From: Chitinophaga caseinilytica
Lineage (GTDB): Bacteria > Bacteroidota > Bacteroidia > Chitinophagales > Chitinophagaceae
Direction of reading: 5' to 3'
DNA length: 64,000 bases
Assembly (NCBI RefSeq): GCF_038396765.1
Contig: NZ_CP150096.1
Coordinates: forward strand, 4,137,001-4,201,000
Made by a program: the position numbers and the translations under genes. The notes below the pieces were generated by a model, which made no database searches, was not told where the DNA came from, and saw nothing but the letters and a program-made list of their open reading frames with translations. Positions 1 through 9,432 of the stretch are shown here, in pieces; position 1 is the stretch's first letter; each line of letters begins with the position of its first letter.

Positions 1-3000
1 ATAGCGGACGTGGAATTCGGGGCTTTGACGTACGGGATGGTGTCGAAAACGGACGGGAAACCTTCCGCTTCGATCATGCTCAAACAACGGCCGGGCTCCA
101 ATGCGCAGGATGTGATCAAGAATGTGAAGCTGCGGATGGAAGAACTGAAGGCATCGTCGTTCCCGCCGGGCATGACGTATAACTTCAACTACGACGTGTC
201 CCGCTTCCTCGACGCGTCTATCGCCGAGGTGTTGCGCACGCTGTTTGAAGCGTTCATCCTGGTGGGGATCGTGGTGTTCCTGTTTCTGCAGGACTGGCGT
301 TCTACGCTGATCCCCATCCTGGCCATCCCGGTGGCGCTGATCGGTACGCTGGCGTTCATGCAACTGATGGGCTTTTCCATCAACCTGCTCACGCTATTCG
401 CCCTGGTGCTGTCGATCGGGATCGTCGTGGATAATGCGATCGTGGTGGTGGAAGCGGTGCATGCGAAGATGACGGAAACGCATTTGCCCGCGCTGCAGGC
501 AACATTGGCGTCGATGAAGGAAATCAGCGGGGCGGTGATCGCCATCACACTGGTGATGTCTGCCGTGTTTATTCCGGTGGCGTTCCTCAGCGGGCCGGTG
601 GGCGTGTTTTACCGGCAGTTTTCGCTCACGCTCGCCTTCGCGATCATCATTTCGGGGATCAACGCGCTCACGCTTACGCCGGCGCTTTGCGCGCTCATGC
701 TGAAGCACGATCCCAACGGGCATATGCGCACCAATCCGTTGCAGTGGTTCTTCAACATGTTCAACCGCGGATATAACAAAACCGAGAACAAATACAAGCG
801 CATCGTAGGCGCCATCGCCGGAAAGCGGGTGCTGACGCTGATCACGCTCATCGCGTTCTTTGTGCTCACCTGGGGCGCGGCGGCTATTCTGCCGGGGGGA
901 TTCATTCCCGGGGAAGACCAGGGCATGATCTACGTGAACGTGACCACGCCCAACGGCGCCACGGTGGAGCGTACCGAGAAAGTGCTCGATTCCGTGCAGG
1001 CCGCTGCTGCGGGAATGGATGCGGTAGAATCGGTGTCCACCCTCGCGGGGTATAGCCTCGTGAACGAAGTAGCAGGCGCTTCTTATGGGATGGGGATGAT
1101 CAACCTCAAATCCTGGGGCGACCGTGAACAGTCGGTCAACGAAATCATCGAAGAGCTGAAGCAGCGGACGCGCAACATCGCCGACGCATCCATCGAATAC
1201 TTCCCGCCGCCGACGGTGCCGGGTTTCGGGAACGCTTCCGGATTCGAGCTGCGCGTGCTGGACAGGACCGGGGCCGACGACCTGGAACAGGTATCCGAAG
1301 TCACGAATAAATTCATCGCCGCGCTGGAGAAGCGCCCCGAGATCGGGAGCGCCTTCACGAGCTTCGACCCGGCCTTCCCGCAATACATGATCCACGTAGA
1401 CCAGGCCATGGCGGCCAAAAAGGGCGTGAGCATCGATAATGCCATGAGCACCCTTCAAACCCTGCTGGGCAGCTTCTACGCGAGCAACTTCATCCGTTTC
1501 GGACAGATGTATAAGGTGATGGTGCAAGCCTCGCCGCAATACCGCACCAAGCCGGAAGACGTGCTGCTGCTGCATGTGAAGAACGACCACGGCGAAATGG
1601 TGCCCTTCTCCAACTTCGTGCGGCTGGAGCGGGTGTACGGGCCTGAAACCCTCACGCGCTACAACATGTACATGTCTGCCATGATCAATGGCGACGCGGC
1701 GCCAGGGTTCTCCAGCGGCGACGCCATCAGGGCCATCGAGGAAACGGCGAAAGCGACCCTGCCGCGCGGATTCTCTTTCGAATGGAGCGGGATGACGCGC
1801 GAACAGGTGCTTTCCGGCAACCAGGCCATCTATATTTTCGGGATATGCCTCCTGTTCGTGTACCTGTTGCTGGCTGCGCAATACGAAAGCTTCCTGTTGC
1901 CGCTGCCGGTGCTGCTTTCGCTGCCCGCGGGCATTTTCGGGGCGTTCCTCTGCCTCAAGCTCGCCGGACTGGAAAACAACATCTACGCACAGGTGGCGCT
2001 GGTGATGCTGATTGGTTTGCTGGGCAAGAACGCCATCCTGATCGTGGAATTTGCGGTACAGCGGCAGAAACAGGGCCTTACGGTGGTAAGGGCCGCCATA
2101 GAAGGCGGCGTGAGCCGTTTACGGCCCATCCTGATGACGAGCTTCGCGTTCATCGCCGGGCTGATCCCGCTGTGTATCGCCAGTGGTGCGGGTGCCATGG
2201 GGAACCGTTCCATCGGTACGGCCGCTGCGGGCGGGATGTTGATCGGGACCATTTTCGGAGTGCTCGTTATTCCCGGATTGTATGTACTGTTTTCAAGGAT
2301 AAAGGTGAAGCGGAAGAAACCGAAACCCGCCGTGATCGCGGCTGCGGCCTTGCTGCTGTTCCTGGGCGCGTGTAAGGCGCCACAGCCCCTGCAAACCCCG
2401 GAGCTGCCGGCGGTGCCGCAGGCGGAAAAGGATACCCTCGCGCCGGTGAGCCTCCTTCCCGTCAAATCGTTCTTCACCGACCCGTATCTGCAGCAACTGC
2501 TTGATACCGCGTTCCGCAATAATGCCGACGTGCTCATCGCCGTGCAGAAAATGGAAACCGTACAGGCGCAACTGGCCATGGCGCGCAAAGCCTGGCTGCC
2601 GACGCTCAACGCCGGCGTGCATGCGGGAACGGAGAAATTCGGGAAATATACCATCGACGGGGTCGGCAATTTCGATACGAACTTGTCACCCAATATCGAT
2701 AAAGACCAGCGCCTTCCCACGCCGGCGGTGCCGGATTATTTCGCGGGGCTGCGCAGTGCCTGGGAGATCGACCTGTGGGGGAAACTGAAGCGGCAGAAAG
2801 AGGCCGCGTACGCAAGGTTCCTCGCTTCGGCCGAAGGCCGCCGGCTCGTGTATACGCAACTGACGGCCCAGATCGCCTCGCTGTATTATCATTTGCTGGA
2901 ACTGGATTACGAACTGGCCGTTATCGAAAAGAACGTGCTGCTGCAGGAATCCGCGCTGGAAACGGTGAAGATCCAGCAGGAAGCGGGGAGGGCCACTGCG

Positions 3001-3750
3001 TTGGCGGTCCAGCAGTTCCACGCGCAATTTCTGAATACGAAAGCCCTGGCATTCGGCATCCGGCAGCAACGCACGGAAATCGAAAACCAGCTGAACGCCC
3101 TGGCCGGACGGTTCCCCCAGGAAGTGCCCCGCTCAAAAAATCTGCTGGAAGCGCCCATCCCGGCGAAGCTGGCGGAAGGCATCCCGGCGAAACTGTTGCT
3201 GGCGCGGCCAGACATCCGCCAGGCGGAACTGGAGCTCGTGGCGGCAAAGGCAGACGTGAATGCGGCGCGCGCATCGTTCTTCCCTACATTGACATTGAGC
3301 GCATCCATCGGGTATAATGCGTTCGACCCGGGATTGCTGTTCAAAAGCCCGGCCTCCATCGCGTATACGGCGCTGGGCGGGCTCACGGCGCCCGTGTTCA
3401 ATCAAAACCAGATCCGGTCGCGCTACCGGATCGCTACGGCCGAAGGTATGAGCGCGTTCTACGCGTACCGCCAGGCCATCGTGAACGGATACCAGGAAGT
3501 ATCCACCTCGCTGCAAAAAGTCGGCAACAGCGAGCAGGCATATAAGCTCAAGGAAGCGGAAGTGCTCATGCTGCAATCCGGCGTATCCACCTCGCGCGAT
3601 CTCTTCGCCACGGGGTACGCCAATTATCTGGAAGTGATCAATGCCCAGAAAAACGTCCTCGATGCAGAACTGGCTCTGGCGCAGCACCGGCGTGAAGTGT
3701 TCGACGGTGTGATAGCGCTCTACAGGGCCTTGGGCGGAGGTGCGGAATAG
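1..3750 (+). CDS. RND (HAE1/AcrB-type) efflux permease joined in frame to a NodT-type outer-membrane efflux lipoprotein; 5' end outside window
   Basis: The reading frame is already open at base 1, so about 280 N-terminal permease residues lie upstream. The first ~765 visible residues are the C-terminal three quarters of an AcrB-like proton-driven drug pump: the TM4 segment GIVVDNAIVVVE (Asp-Asn where AcrB has Asp-Asp), the second porter domain, and the TM10 segment LLGKNAILIVEF with its conserved Lys. Without a stop the frame runs into KRKKPKP, a hydrophobic stretch and a lipobox (LGAC, near base 2373), then a full TolC/NodT outer-membrane factor ending at 3750. Inner-membrane pump and outer-membrane channel are thus one ORF. 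An in-frame GTG at 2305 could start the lipoprotein separately. A real fusion, internal initiation, or an indel that removed the permease stop cannot be told apart here. The periplasmic adaptor would be upstream. Confidence 0.85.
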   Translation: MADVEFGALTYGMVSKTDGKPSASIMLKQRPGSNAQDVIKNVKLRMEELKASSFPPGMTYNFNYDVSRFLDASIAEVLRTLFEAFILVGIVVFLFLQDWRSTLIPILAIPVALIGTLAFMQLMGFSINLLTLFALVLSIGIVVDNAIVVVEAVHAKMTETHLPALQATLASMKEISGAVIAITLVMSAVFIPVAFLSGPVGVFYRQFSLTLAFAIIISGINALTLTPALCALMLKHDPNGHMRTNPLQWFFNMFNRGYNKTENKYKRIVGAIAGKRVLTLITLIAFFVLTWGAAAILPGGFIPGEDQGMIYVNVTTPNGATVERTEKVLDSVQAAAAGMDAVESVSTLAGYSLVNEVAGASYGMGMINLKSWGDREQSVNEIIEELKQRTRNIADASIEYFPPPTVPGFGNASGFELRVLDRTGADDLEQVSEVTNKFIAALEKRPEIGSAFTSFDPAFPQYMIHVDQAMAAKKGVSIDNAMSTLQTLLGSFYASNFIRFGQMYKVMVQASPQYRTKPEDVLLLHVKNDHGEMVPFSNFVRLERVYGPETLTRYNMYMSAMINGDAAPGFSSGDAIRAIEETAKATLPRGFSFEWSGMTREQVLSGNQAIYIFGICLLFVYLLLAAQYESFLLPLPVLLSLPAGIFGAFLCLKLAGLENNIYAQVALVMLIGLLGKNAILIVEFAVQRQKQGLTVVRAAIEGGVSRLRPILMTSFAFIAGLIPLCIASGAGAMGNRSIGTAAAGGMLIGTIFGVLVIPGLYVLFSRIKVKRKKPKPAVIAAAALLLFLGACKAPQPLQTPELPAVPQAEKDTLAPVSLLPVKSFFTDPYLQQLLDTAFRNNADVLIAVQKMETVQAQLAMARKAWLPTLNAGVHAGTEKFGKYTIDGVGNFDTNLSPNIDKDQRLPTPAVPDYFAGLRSAWEIDLWGKLKRQKEAAYARFLASAEGRRLVYTQLTAQIASLYYHLLELDYELAVIEKNVLLQESALETVKIQQEAGRATALAVQQFHAQFLNTKALAFGIRQQRTEIENQLNALAGRFPQEVPRSKNLLEAPIPAKLAEGIPAKLLLARPDIRQAELELVAAKADVNAARASFFPTLTLSASIGYNAFDPGLLFKSPASIAYTALGGLTAPVFNQNQIRSRYRIATAEGMSAFYAYRQAIVNGYQEVSTSLQKVGNSEQAYKLKEAEVLMLQSGVSTSRDLFATGYANYLEVINAQKNVLDAELALAQHRREVFDGVIALYRALGGGAE

Positions 3751-3755
3751 GGCAA

Positions 3756-3789
3756 GGGCCGGTCATTTGACCGGCCCTTTTCTTTTTTA
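3756..3789 (+). terminator. Rho-independent terminator after the efflux gene
   Basis: A perfect 10-bp stem (3756-3765 with 3768-3777) is followed by a T-rich tract TTTTCTTTTTT. It ends transcription of the efflux gene just before the convergent lipoprotein gene. Confidence 0.85.
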
Positions 3790-3809
3790 TGTGCAACGTT
3801 TCCGTTTGA

Positions 3810-4421
3810 TTACATTTTTTTGAAGCGCCCGATGGCAAGCCCCGTCTGTATCTTCTGCATTCTCACTCCCTGAATTACCTCGGAGGAAGATTGATTGATC
3901 ACAGACGTGAATATCAGCTCGCCATTCACGATCGCAAATTTCGATGCATTGGGAACTACGGGCATTTCCTGGCCGGTGGAGGGGAACTGGATGAGCCCTT
4001 TTTCGGCCAACACGGAATCCGTTCCCACATACTTGAACGTGGCTGTGCTGTTGTATTTGGGCACAGTGAAATTGAACGGCACCTGAAACGGCTCGTCAAA
4101 ATCAGGCGTTGTTCCGGTAAAGGATTCCACTATCATGGTAGCGTTGATCTTGTAACCGAGGCCGGTCGATGTCATGGTATTGCCTTCGATGATCATCATA
4201 CCGGTATTTTCGGTGGTCGTGTACTCAATGTCCGAAACTGTCCGGTTGGTTACGCCGGCTTCAACATAAGATTGCTCCGTTTTAGCTTTCAGGTACATGG
4301 ATACGAACTGGTAAGTACCATTCAGCGTGCCCGTGGGCTTGGGCTCATCGTCTTTTTTGCTACAGCCGGTAAACACAAGGGCGGCAAACAGGAGATAGGT
4401 CAGGGATGAAATCTTTTTCAT
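3810..4421 (-). CDS. Surface-exposed lipoprotein of unknown function (lipocalin-like)
   Basis: A 203-residue protein. The start at 4421 gives a clean lipoprotein signal peptide (MKKISS, hydrophobic core, FTGC lipobox with Cys20); an upstream in-frame start at 4457 would add 12 residues ahead of this signal and was rejected. Right after the Cys comes SKKDDEP, which fits the lysine plus acidic lipoprotein export signal that sends Bacteroidota lipoproteins to the cell surface. The rest is rich in beta-type sequence (GTYQFVSMYLK, later TATFKYVGTD and GELIFTSVI), as in small lipocalin-like families. No enzyme motif is visible. A TAnnTTTG element lies 22 bases upstream. It is convergent with the efflux gene and transcribed alone. 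Confidence 0.8.
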   Translation of the reverse strand: MKKISSLTYLLFAALVFTGCSKKDDEPKPTGTLNGTYQFVSMYLKAKTEQSYVEAGVTNRTVSDIEYTTTENTGMMIIEGNTMTSTGLGYKINATMIVESFTGTTPDFDEPFQVPFNFTVPKYNSTATFKYVGTDSVLAEKGLIQFPSTGQEMPVVPNASKFAIVNGELIFTSVINQSSSEVIQGVRMQKIQTGLAIGRFKKM

Positions 4422-4442
4422 GTGGGATAAATATTTGAACCC

Positions 4443-4450
4443 CAAAAGTA
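4443..4450 (-). promoter_or_regulatory. TAnnTTTG (-7) element for the surface lipoprotein
   Basis: On the minus strand it reads TACTTTTG, an exact match to the Bacteroidota -7 consensus, about 22 nt before the ATG at 4421. No good -33 TTTG was found. Confidence 0.4.
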
Positions 4451-4480
4451 AACCCATCCCTCCAATCTTTTATCCCACCT

Positions 4481-4693
4481 TTATTCCACTTTTCCGAACA
4501 CCATTTTCATAACACTTGATAAGATGAGATAGCCCGCGCAGCTAGCCGCGCCCCAGGAGAAAAGAAACAGCAGCGCGCCTTTCACGGTCGACGGATCGAT
4601 CCAGTTATAGGCCAGGATCCCGCAGAAAAAGCTGTTGGATACGGTCGCAAACAAAAGCATCACCGCGAGAAAAGTAGCGGATACGTTTTTCAT
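4481..4693 (-). CDS. Small two-helix membrane protein, function unknown
   Basis: A 70-residue protein with two predicted membrane helices: residues ~7-30 (FLAVMLLFATVSNSFFCG) and ~38-60 (GALLFLFSWGAASCAGYLIL). It has short charged ends and no recognised family. It lies on the same strand between the lipoprotein and the UBP zinc-finger gene, with 54 AT-rich bases before it. It is supported mainly by a proper start, the absence of any competing ORF, and a coherent membrane-protein composition. Confidence 0.6.
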   Translation of the reverse strand: MKNVSATFLAVMLLFATVSNSFFCGILAYNWIDPSTVKGALLFLFSWGAASCAGYLILSSVMKMVFGKVE

Positions 4694-4747
4694 AGGATAG
4701 GATTTGTCTTAAATATATGTTAAATATATAACATGTGCAAGTGGCCG

Positions 4748-5017
4748 CTAGTATTCCGCGAAACTTTGGTCTTCGTAGCACCATATCCACCGTTCCCCCG
4801 GCTCTGCGGAAATCACCACGGGATGCCCGGTAGCGTGGAAATGGGCGGTCATGTGGCGGGAAGGGGAGCTGTCGCAGCAAAAAGTGCCGCCGCAGGTCTG
4901 GCAGGTGCGCAAGTGCAGCCAGGTGCCGCCGGTTTTGACGCATTCCTCACATTCGTGTTTTTTCGGGTGTACCAGTGTTTCCAGTTGCAGGATGTGCTGG
5001 CAGGGTTTATCGGCCAT
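4748..5017 (-). CDS. UBP-type zinc-finger protein
   Basis: An 89-residue stand-alone ZnF-UBP domain. The zinc ligands are visible as a Cys/His series: CQH near the start, CEEC, CQTCGG, CCDSSPSRHMTAHFH and a final GHP. The closing aromatic part (ERWIWCYEDQSFAEY) matches the C-terminal strand of this family. In eukaryotes the domain binds the free C-terminus of ubiquitin; bacteria generally lack ubiquitin, so the ligand here is unknown. It is the last gene of a minus-strand set, 13 bases after the receiver/flavoprotein gene, so it is probably co-transcribed with it and with the histidine kinase before that. Confidence 0.85.
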   Translation of the reverse strand: MADKPCQHILQLETLVHPKKHECEECVKTGGTWLHLRTCQTCGGTFCCDSSPSRHMTAHFHATGHPVVISAEPGERWIWCYEDQSFAEY

Positions 5018-5030
5018 AAGAACGTTTTTA

Positions 5031-6692
5031 TCAGGTTTCGGCTAAATATTTATGAACGAAGCTGATCGCCATGGCACCCTCGCCCACAGCGGCTGCTACG
5101 CGGTTCATTGCGCCCGCGCGCACGTCGCCGGCGGCAAAGATGCCGGGGATGCTCGTTTCCAGGATATACGGATCGCGGGCGGGTTTCCACAGCTGCCGGA
5201 AAGCCGGGTATTGCTGGAGGTCGCGCCCCGTTTCGATGAACCCCTTGTCGTTTTTGATGATGCCGTCTCCGATCCAATCGGTATACGGCCGCGCGCCGAT
5301 GAAAATGTACAACGCATCCGCCGGCATGTCGCTTTCGGCGCCGGAGTTGAGGTCGCGCAGGCGGAGGTTGCTGAGCTTCGCTTCCCCCGTTCCCTCCGCG
5401 ATCTCCGCGCAGGGCAGCAGATGGATATTGGGCGTTTGTGTGATCTGATCGATGAGATAGGCGCTCATAGACGAGCGCAGGTCGGGCTTGCGGATAACGA
5501 TATGCACGTTCCTGGCGAATTTCGACAGGTACATCGCCGCCTGGCCCGCAGAATTCCCTCCGCCGAGCACGAACACTTCCTTGTCGCGGCATGATGCCGC
5601 TTCGGTGCTCGCCGCGCCATAATACACGCCGGCCCCCGTGAAATCCCCGATGCCCTGGGTTTCCAGCTTCCGGTAATCCACGCCCGTCGTGATCACGAGG
5701 GCTTTGCTGTAGATCTCGGTACCATCGTCCAGCGAAATGATTTTATACTGGTCTTTCACCTGGATGCCGGCCACGGATTGGGGCGACAAAAACTCCGTCC
5801 CGAACCGCGTTGCCTGCGTAATGGCGCGCCGCGTCAAATCGGCGCCGCTCAATCCCGTGGGGAATCCCAGGTAGTTTTCGATCCGCGAGCTGGTACCTGC
5901 CTGTCCGCCCGGCGCCCGCCGCTCGATGAGCAGGGTGCTGAGGCCTTCAGACGCGCCGTAAACCGAAGCCGCCAATCCCGCGGGCCCCGCGCCGATAATG
6001 GCTACGTCGTATACCTGGTTGCGAACGGTGGGGTTCAGCCCGATGCGCGACGCGATGTCTTTCAACGCCGGTTTGGCGAACAGCGCGCCGTCTTCGAATA
6101 TGATGGCGGGCAATTCCTGCGCGCCGAGGTTGTTGGCGGCGGCCAGGAGCTTGCCCTGTTCGTTGCTTTCCACATCCATCCATTGGTACGGAACAAGGTT
6201 GCCGGCCAGGAAATCCTTGATTTCGTGGCTGCGCGGCGAAAACTGGTACCCGATCACGCGGATGCCTTTGAAATCTGGCCGGTAATTGGCCTGCCAGTCG
6301 CCCAGGATCTCTTCCATCACGGGATAGAGCTTTTCTTCCGGAGGGTCCCAGGGTTTCATGAGGTAATAATCCAGTTTCACGTCGTTGATCGCCTTGATGG
6401 CTGCTTCGGTGTCAGAATACGCCGTGAGCAGCACGCGCTTCGCTTCGGGGAACACTTTCATGGCCTTTTCGAGGAAATGAACGCCGTCCATTTCGGGCAT
6501 GCGCTGGTCGGAAAGGAACAGGGCCACTTCTTCGCCTTTGTTCTGCAATTCGGTGAGGCTCGCCAGTGCTTCCGCCACGGAAGCGGTAGACAGTACTTTA
6601 TACCGGTCGCGGAACTGGTTGCGTAAATCCCGGCTGATGGCGCGGAGCACCTGCTGATCGTCGTCTATCAAAAATATAATGGGCTGGTTCAT
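5031..6692 (-). CDS. Response-regulator receiver domain fused to a thioredoxin-reductase-like FAD oxidoreductase
   Basis: A 553-residue protein. Residues 1-125 are a receiver domain with an acidic pair at 10-12, phospho-acceptor Asp62 (LSDQRMP), Thr90 and Lys113 (MKPW). Residues ~140-220 form a small linker domain ([17 protein letters not shown], later ELPAIIF) resembling a glutaredoxin-like fold. From ~228 there is an FAD/NAD(P) module: [14 protein letters not shown] binds [13 protein letters not shown] binds NAD(P), and GIFAAGDVR is the C-terminal FAD motif. The redox CxxC of true thioredoxin reductase is missing; the equivalent region reads [10 protein letters not shown]. The protein probably senses or relays redox state under phosphorylation rather than reducing thioredoxin. 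It overlaps the upstream histidine kinase by 4 bases, so that kinase is its likely partner. Confidence 0.9.
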   Translation of the reverse strand: MNQPIIFLIDDDQQVLRAISRDLRNQFRDRYKVLSTASVAEALASLTELQNKGEEVALFLSDQRMPEMDGVHFLEKAMKVFPEAKRVLLTAYSDTEAAIKAINDVKLDYYLMKPWDPPEEKLYPVMEEILGDWQANYRPDFKGIRVIGYQFSPRSHEIKDFLAGNLVPYQWMDVESNEQGKLLAAANNLGAQELPAIIFEDGALFAKPALKDIASRIGLNPTVRNQVYDVAIIGAGPAGLAASVYGASEGLSTLLIERRAPGGQAGTSSRIENYLGFPTGLSGADLTRRAITQATRFGTEFLSPQSVAGIQVKDQYKIISLDDGTEIYSKALVITTGVDYRKLETQGIGDFTGAGVYYGAASTEAASCRDKEVFVLGGGNSAGQAAMYLSKFARNVHIVIRKPDLRSSMSAYLIDQITQTPNIHLLPCAEIAEGTGEAKLSNLRLRDLNSGAESDMPADALYIFIGARPYTDWIGDGIIKNDKGFIETGRDLQQYPAFRQLWKPARDPYILETSIPGIFAAGDVRAGAMNRVAAAVGEGAMAISFVHKYLAET

Positions 6693-8101
6693 GCGTTGTT
6701 GGTATTGGCTTCGCCGTTGATGGGAAAGCAGATGGTAAAAATGGTATTCCCCGGTTCCGACGTGGCTTTCACGGAACCATGGTGCTGCCGCACGATGTTC
6801 ATCACCGCGTCCAGGCCGAGGCCGGTGCCTTTGCCGATCGCTTTGGTGGTGAAAAACGGGTCGAAGATCCGGGAAAGGTTTTCCGGCGGGATGCCCGGGC
6901 CATTGTCGCCCACGGTCACTTTCACGAATTCGCCGTCGCGCACGGTGCGGATGGTCAGCACCCCGTTGCCCTGGGCGTCCAGCGCATCGGCCGCGTTATC
7001 GATGAGGTTGGTCCAGACCTGGTTCAATTCTCCCGACAGGGCAAATACGGGCGGGAGCGTGTCGTCGAATTCTTCCTTCACTTCGATCTTCCCTTTCCGC
7101 AACTTGTATTGCATCATCACGAGCGTGTTGCGGATGCCGGTATGAATATCGATAAACTGTTTATCGGCGCCTCCGTCCATATGCGTGAAAATCTTCACCG
7201 ACTTCACCAGCCCGGAAATGCGCTGCGAGGCCTCGCGGATGTCGGAGAGCATGCGTTCCGTAGTGAAATGGCTGCTCATCCAGGAAAGCACGGTGCCGAG
7301 GTATTCCGCCGGCAGTTTTTTCGCAAAAGCGTCCAGAGATGCGGGATGCAGGCCGTAATGCCGGAAATTCTCCGCCATGTCGGGCACATCGGGGATGTGG
7401 TGATCGTAGAGCCAGTCGCTGATGGCATCTTCCTGGCTGCTGCGTTCCAGCATACCGGGTACGGGCCGGTCGGCGACCGACAGCGATTCCCGGATCTGAT
7501 CGCACACGAAATCCGCCTCTTCCGGCGAAAGCCGTGTCAGCATCATTTTCCGGAAGGTTTCCGGCGCGCCGCGCAAATGTTCGCCCAGGGTATCCGACCC
7601 GCGCACGATCGCCGCGGCAGGATTGTTCAGTTCGTGCGCCAGCCCGGCCGCCAGTTTCCCCAGCGCCATCATTTTTTCATTCTGCTGCGTGATGATGGTG
7701 AAATCCCGCACGCGGTTGGTCATGACGAATACCAAGGCCTGCGTCAGCTCGTATTGCTGCGCCATCATTTCCCGGAGCTTCGCTTTCGGGTAGGTCATCA
7801 TTTCCACCGGCGTTTTACAGCAGGAATACCCGATGGAGCCGCGCGCGCGGGAATAGGGCAGGATGCCGGTCACCTGGTGCGCGGAAGTCTCGGTTATTGG
7901 CACTTTGTTGCCGGCCTGGATGCGGTAGAATTCGATGGTCCCGGAAAGGATGAAATGGACGCCGCGGATATCGTCGCCGGGCTTGTACAGGTAATCGCCT
8001 TCGGCGAAACGCTCGGTCTCGCTGTTGTCGATCAGCCATTGCAATTGCGCTACGGGCACGTCTTTGAGGGCATCGAACAGTTGTAGTTCCTGGATGGTCA
8101 C
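6689..8101 (-). CDS. Cyclic-nucleotide-binding-domain histidine kinase
   Basis: A 470-residue soluble sensor kinase. Residues ~5-125 are a CRP-type cyclic-nucleotide-binding fold ([13 protein letters not shown], then [11 protein letters not shown]). Residues ~135-200 contain the dimerisation and phospho-transfer helix with His156 in [12 protein letters not shown]. The C-terminal third is an HATPase domain: N box [11 protein letters not shown]1 DNGPGIP, F box DPFFTT, G2 GKGTGLGL. No membrane segment is present. It is the first gene of an operon with the receiver/flavoprotein gene (4-base overlap) and the UBP zinc finger. Whether the sensor domain binds cAMP, another nucleotide, or nothing cannot be read from sequence. 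Confidence 0.9.
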   Translation of the reverse strand: MTIQELQLFDALKDVPVAQLQWLIDNSETERFAEGDYLYKPGDDIRGVHFILSGTIEFYRIQAGNKVPITETSAHQVTGILPYSRARGSIGYSCCKTPVEMMTYPKAKLREMMAQQYELTQALVFVMTNRVRDFTIITQQNEKMMALGKLAAGLAHELNNPAAAIVRGSDTLGEHLRGAPETFRKMMLTRLSPEEADFVCDQIRESLSVADRPVPGMLERSSQEDAISDWLYDHHIPDVPDMAENFRHYGLHPASLDAFAKKLPAEYLGTVLSWMSSHFTTERMLSDIREASQRISGLVKSVKIFTHMDGGADKQFIDIHTGIRNTLVMMQYKLRKGKIEVKEEFDDTLPPVFALSGELNQVWTNLIDNAADALDAQGNGVLTIRTVRDGEFVKVTVGDNGPGIPPENLSRIFDPFFTTKAIGKGTGLGLDAVMNIVRQHHGSVKATSEPGNTIFTICFPINGEANTNNA

Positions 8102-8193
8102 GGTAAAATCGCTGTTTGTTTAAAGATACTTATTATCAGCGAATTGCGGACGTTCCTGCAATGAAGCCGGCATCGGAATGCGTTTTCTGCACA

Positions 8194-9432
8194 TCATCGC
8201 GCGAACCGGATGGTAAACCGCGTGTCTCCCGGCAGGGGCGTTTCGAGGGAAAATTGCCAGCCATGCGCCATGAGGATGTCGCGGACGAGCATGAGCCCGA
8301 TGCCCTGTCCGTCGGGTTTGGTGGAAAAGAACGGTGTGAACACGTCTGCCGGCGCCTCCACGCCATGGCCGGTATCGCTGATCCGGACGGCGTCCTGCAG
8401 TTGGGCGATCCGGATGTCGCCATCCGTTCCGATGGCTTCCATGGCGTTTTTGATGACGTTAATGAGGACTTGTTCCAGTTGCAGGCGGTCGCCGGAAACG
8501 GTGGTGTCGTTGGGGAGGAAATCGAGGTGGATGCGGATGTTTTTCTCCGCGGCGCGGGCTTCATGGAGTTGCGCGGCGTGGCGGAGAAGGGATTGGATGG
8601 ACAGGGGTTTACGGTCCGGCGGCGGCAATTTGACGAGGTCGGCGAAATTGCGCATGAACCCGTTCAGGTGCTGGTTGCGCTCCACGGCCACTTCCAGGGC
8701 GCCCTGGTGCGCGGGGTCGAGCGTATGGGCCTTGAGCGTGGAACCGATGATGCTGTTGACGGGGCCGATCGTGTTGTTGACTTCATGCGCCATCATGCGG
8801 ATCACTTTGCCGTAGACTTTCTTTTCCGCCGAGAGGATTTCCGTCGTCAGTTCTTCTATCATAACGAAATGCCGCGCAAATCCCCGGTCGATGAAATGCG
8901 ATTTCTGCAGCTTGAAGGTATTAACACCGTTGATGGTCAATGTCCGCGCCTCGCCGCTCCCCAGTTCCTGCACATCTTCCAGCAGCCGGGGCAGCTGCCG
9001 GAGCAGGATTTCCGCCTTGGGATTGGTTTGCTGCACCTGTCCGTCGTAATCGAGGATGATGATGCCGGTGGGAGAGGTGAAAATGAGTTTTTCGAGGAAG
9101 AAATGCTGCTGCTCCTGCAAGGTGCGCTCATGCCGCAACTGGTCGAGCATCTGGTTATAAACTTCTATCAGCTCGTCCATTTCCGATTGCCCGGTTTTGA
9201 TCAACCGCACGCTGAAATCCTTGTCCTTCAACGCTTCCGCACCCTGCGTCAACATTTTCAGCGGGCGCAGCAATTGCAGGTAGAGGCTCCGGGAAAACCA
9301 TAGCGACAAAAATATGAACAGCTCGCTGGCGAGGAAAAGCCATTTGTTTTCCCTGAACACGAACCACGACAGCGTGAGCGCCACGCCATGCAGTACGATT
9401 ACGAACAGGAGGAATTTAGTCCGCAGCTTCAT
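8194..9432 (-). CDS. Membrane sensor histidine kinase (HAMP-PAS-HATPase) paired with an NtrC regulator
   Basis: A 412-residue kinase with two N-terminal membrane helices (~6-26 and ~31-47), almost no periplasmic loop, a HAMP region (~55-105), a PAS-like domain (~112-195, GIIILDYDGQVQQTNPKAE), His216 in MMAHEVNNTIGPVNSI, and an HATPase domain (QVLINVIKNAMEAI, DTGHGVEAP, GQGIGLML). The short loop points to sensing within the membrane or from the cytoplasm. Its start overlaps the 3' end of the NtrC-type gene by 17 bases, so the two form a cognate pair. Confidence 0.9.
   Translation of the reverse strand: MKLRTKFLLFVIVLHGVALTLSWFVFRENKWLFLASELFIFLSLWFSRSLYLQLLRPLKMLTQGAEALKDKDFSVRLIKTGQSEMDELIEVYNQMLDQLRHERTLQEQQHFFLEKLIFTSPTGIIILDYDGQVQQTNPKAEILLRQLPRLLEDVQELGSGEARTLTINGVNTFKLQKSHFIDRGFARHFVMIEELTTEILSAEKKVYGKVIRMMAHEVNNTIGPVNSIIGSTLKAHTLDPAHQGALEVAVERNQHLNGFMRNFADLVKLPPPDRKPLSIQSLLRHAAQLHEARAAEKNIRIHLDFLPNDTTVSGDRLQLEQVLINVIKNAMEAIGTDGDIRIAQLQDAVRISDTGHGVEAPADVFTPFFSTKPDGQGIGLMLVRDILMAHGWQFSLETPLPGDTRFTIRFAR

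Noticed and set aside
394..1881. Long antisense ORF opposite the RND gene (495 codons)
   Set aside because: Its composition (His/Arg/Gly-rich, no domain) is what codon-position GC bias gives on the opposite strand of a real gene; the plus strand has clear RND motifs.
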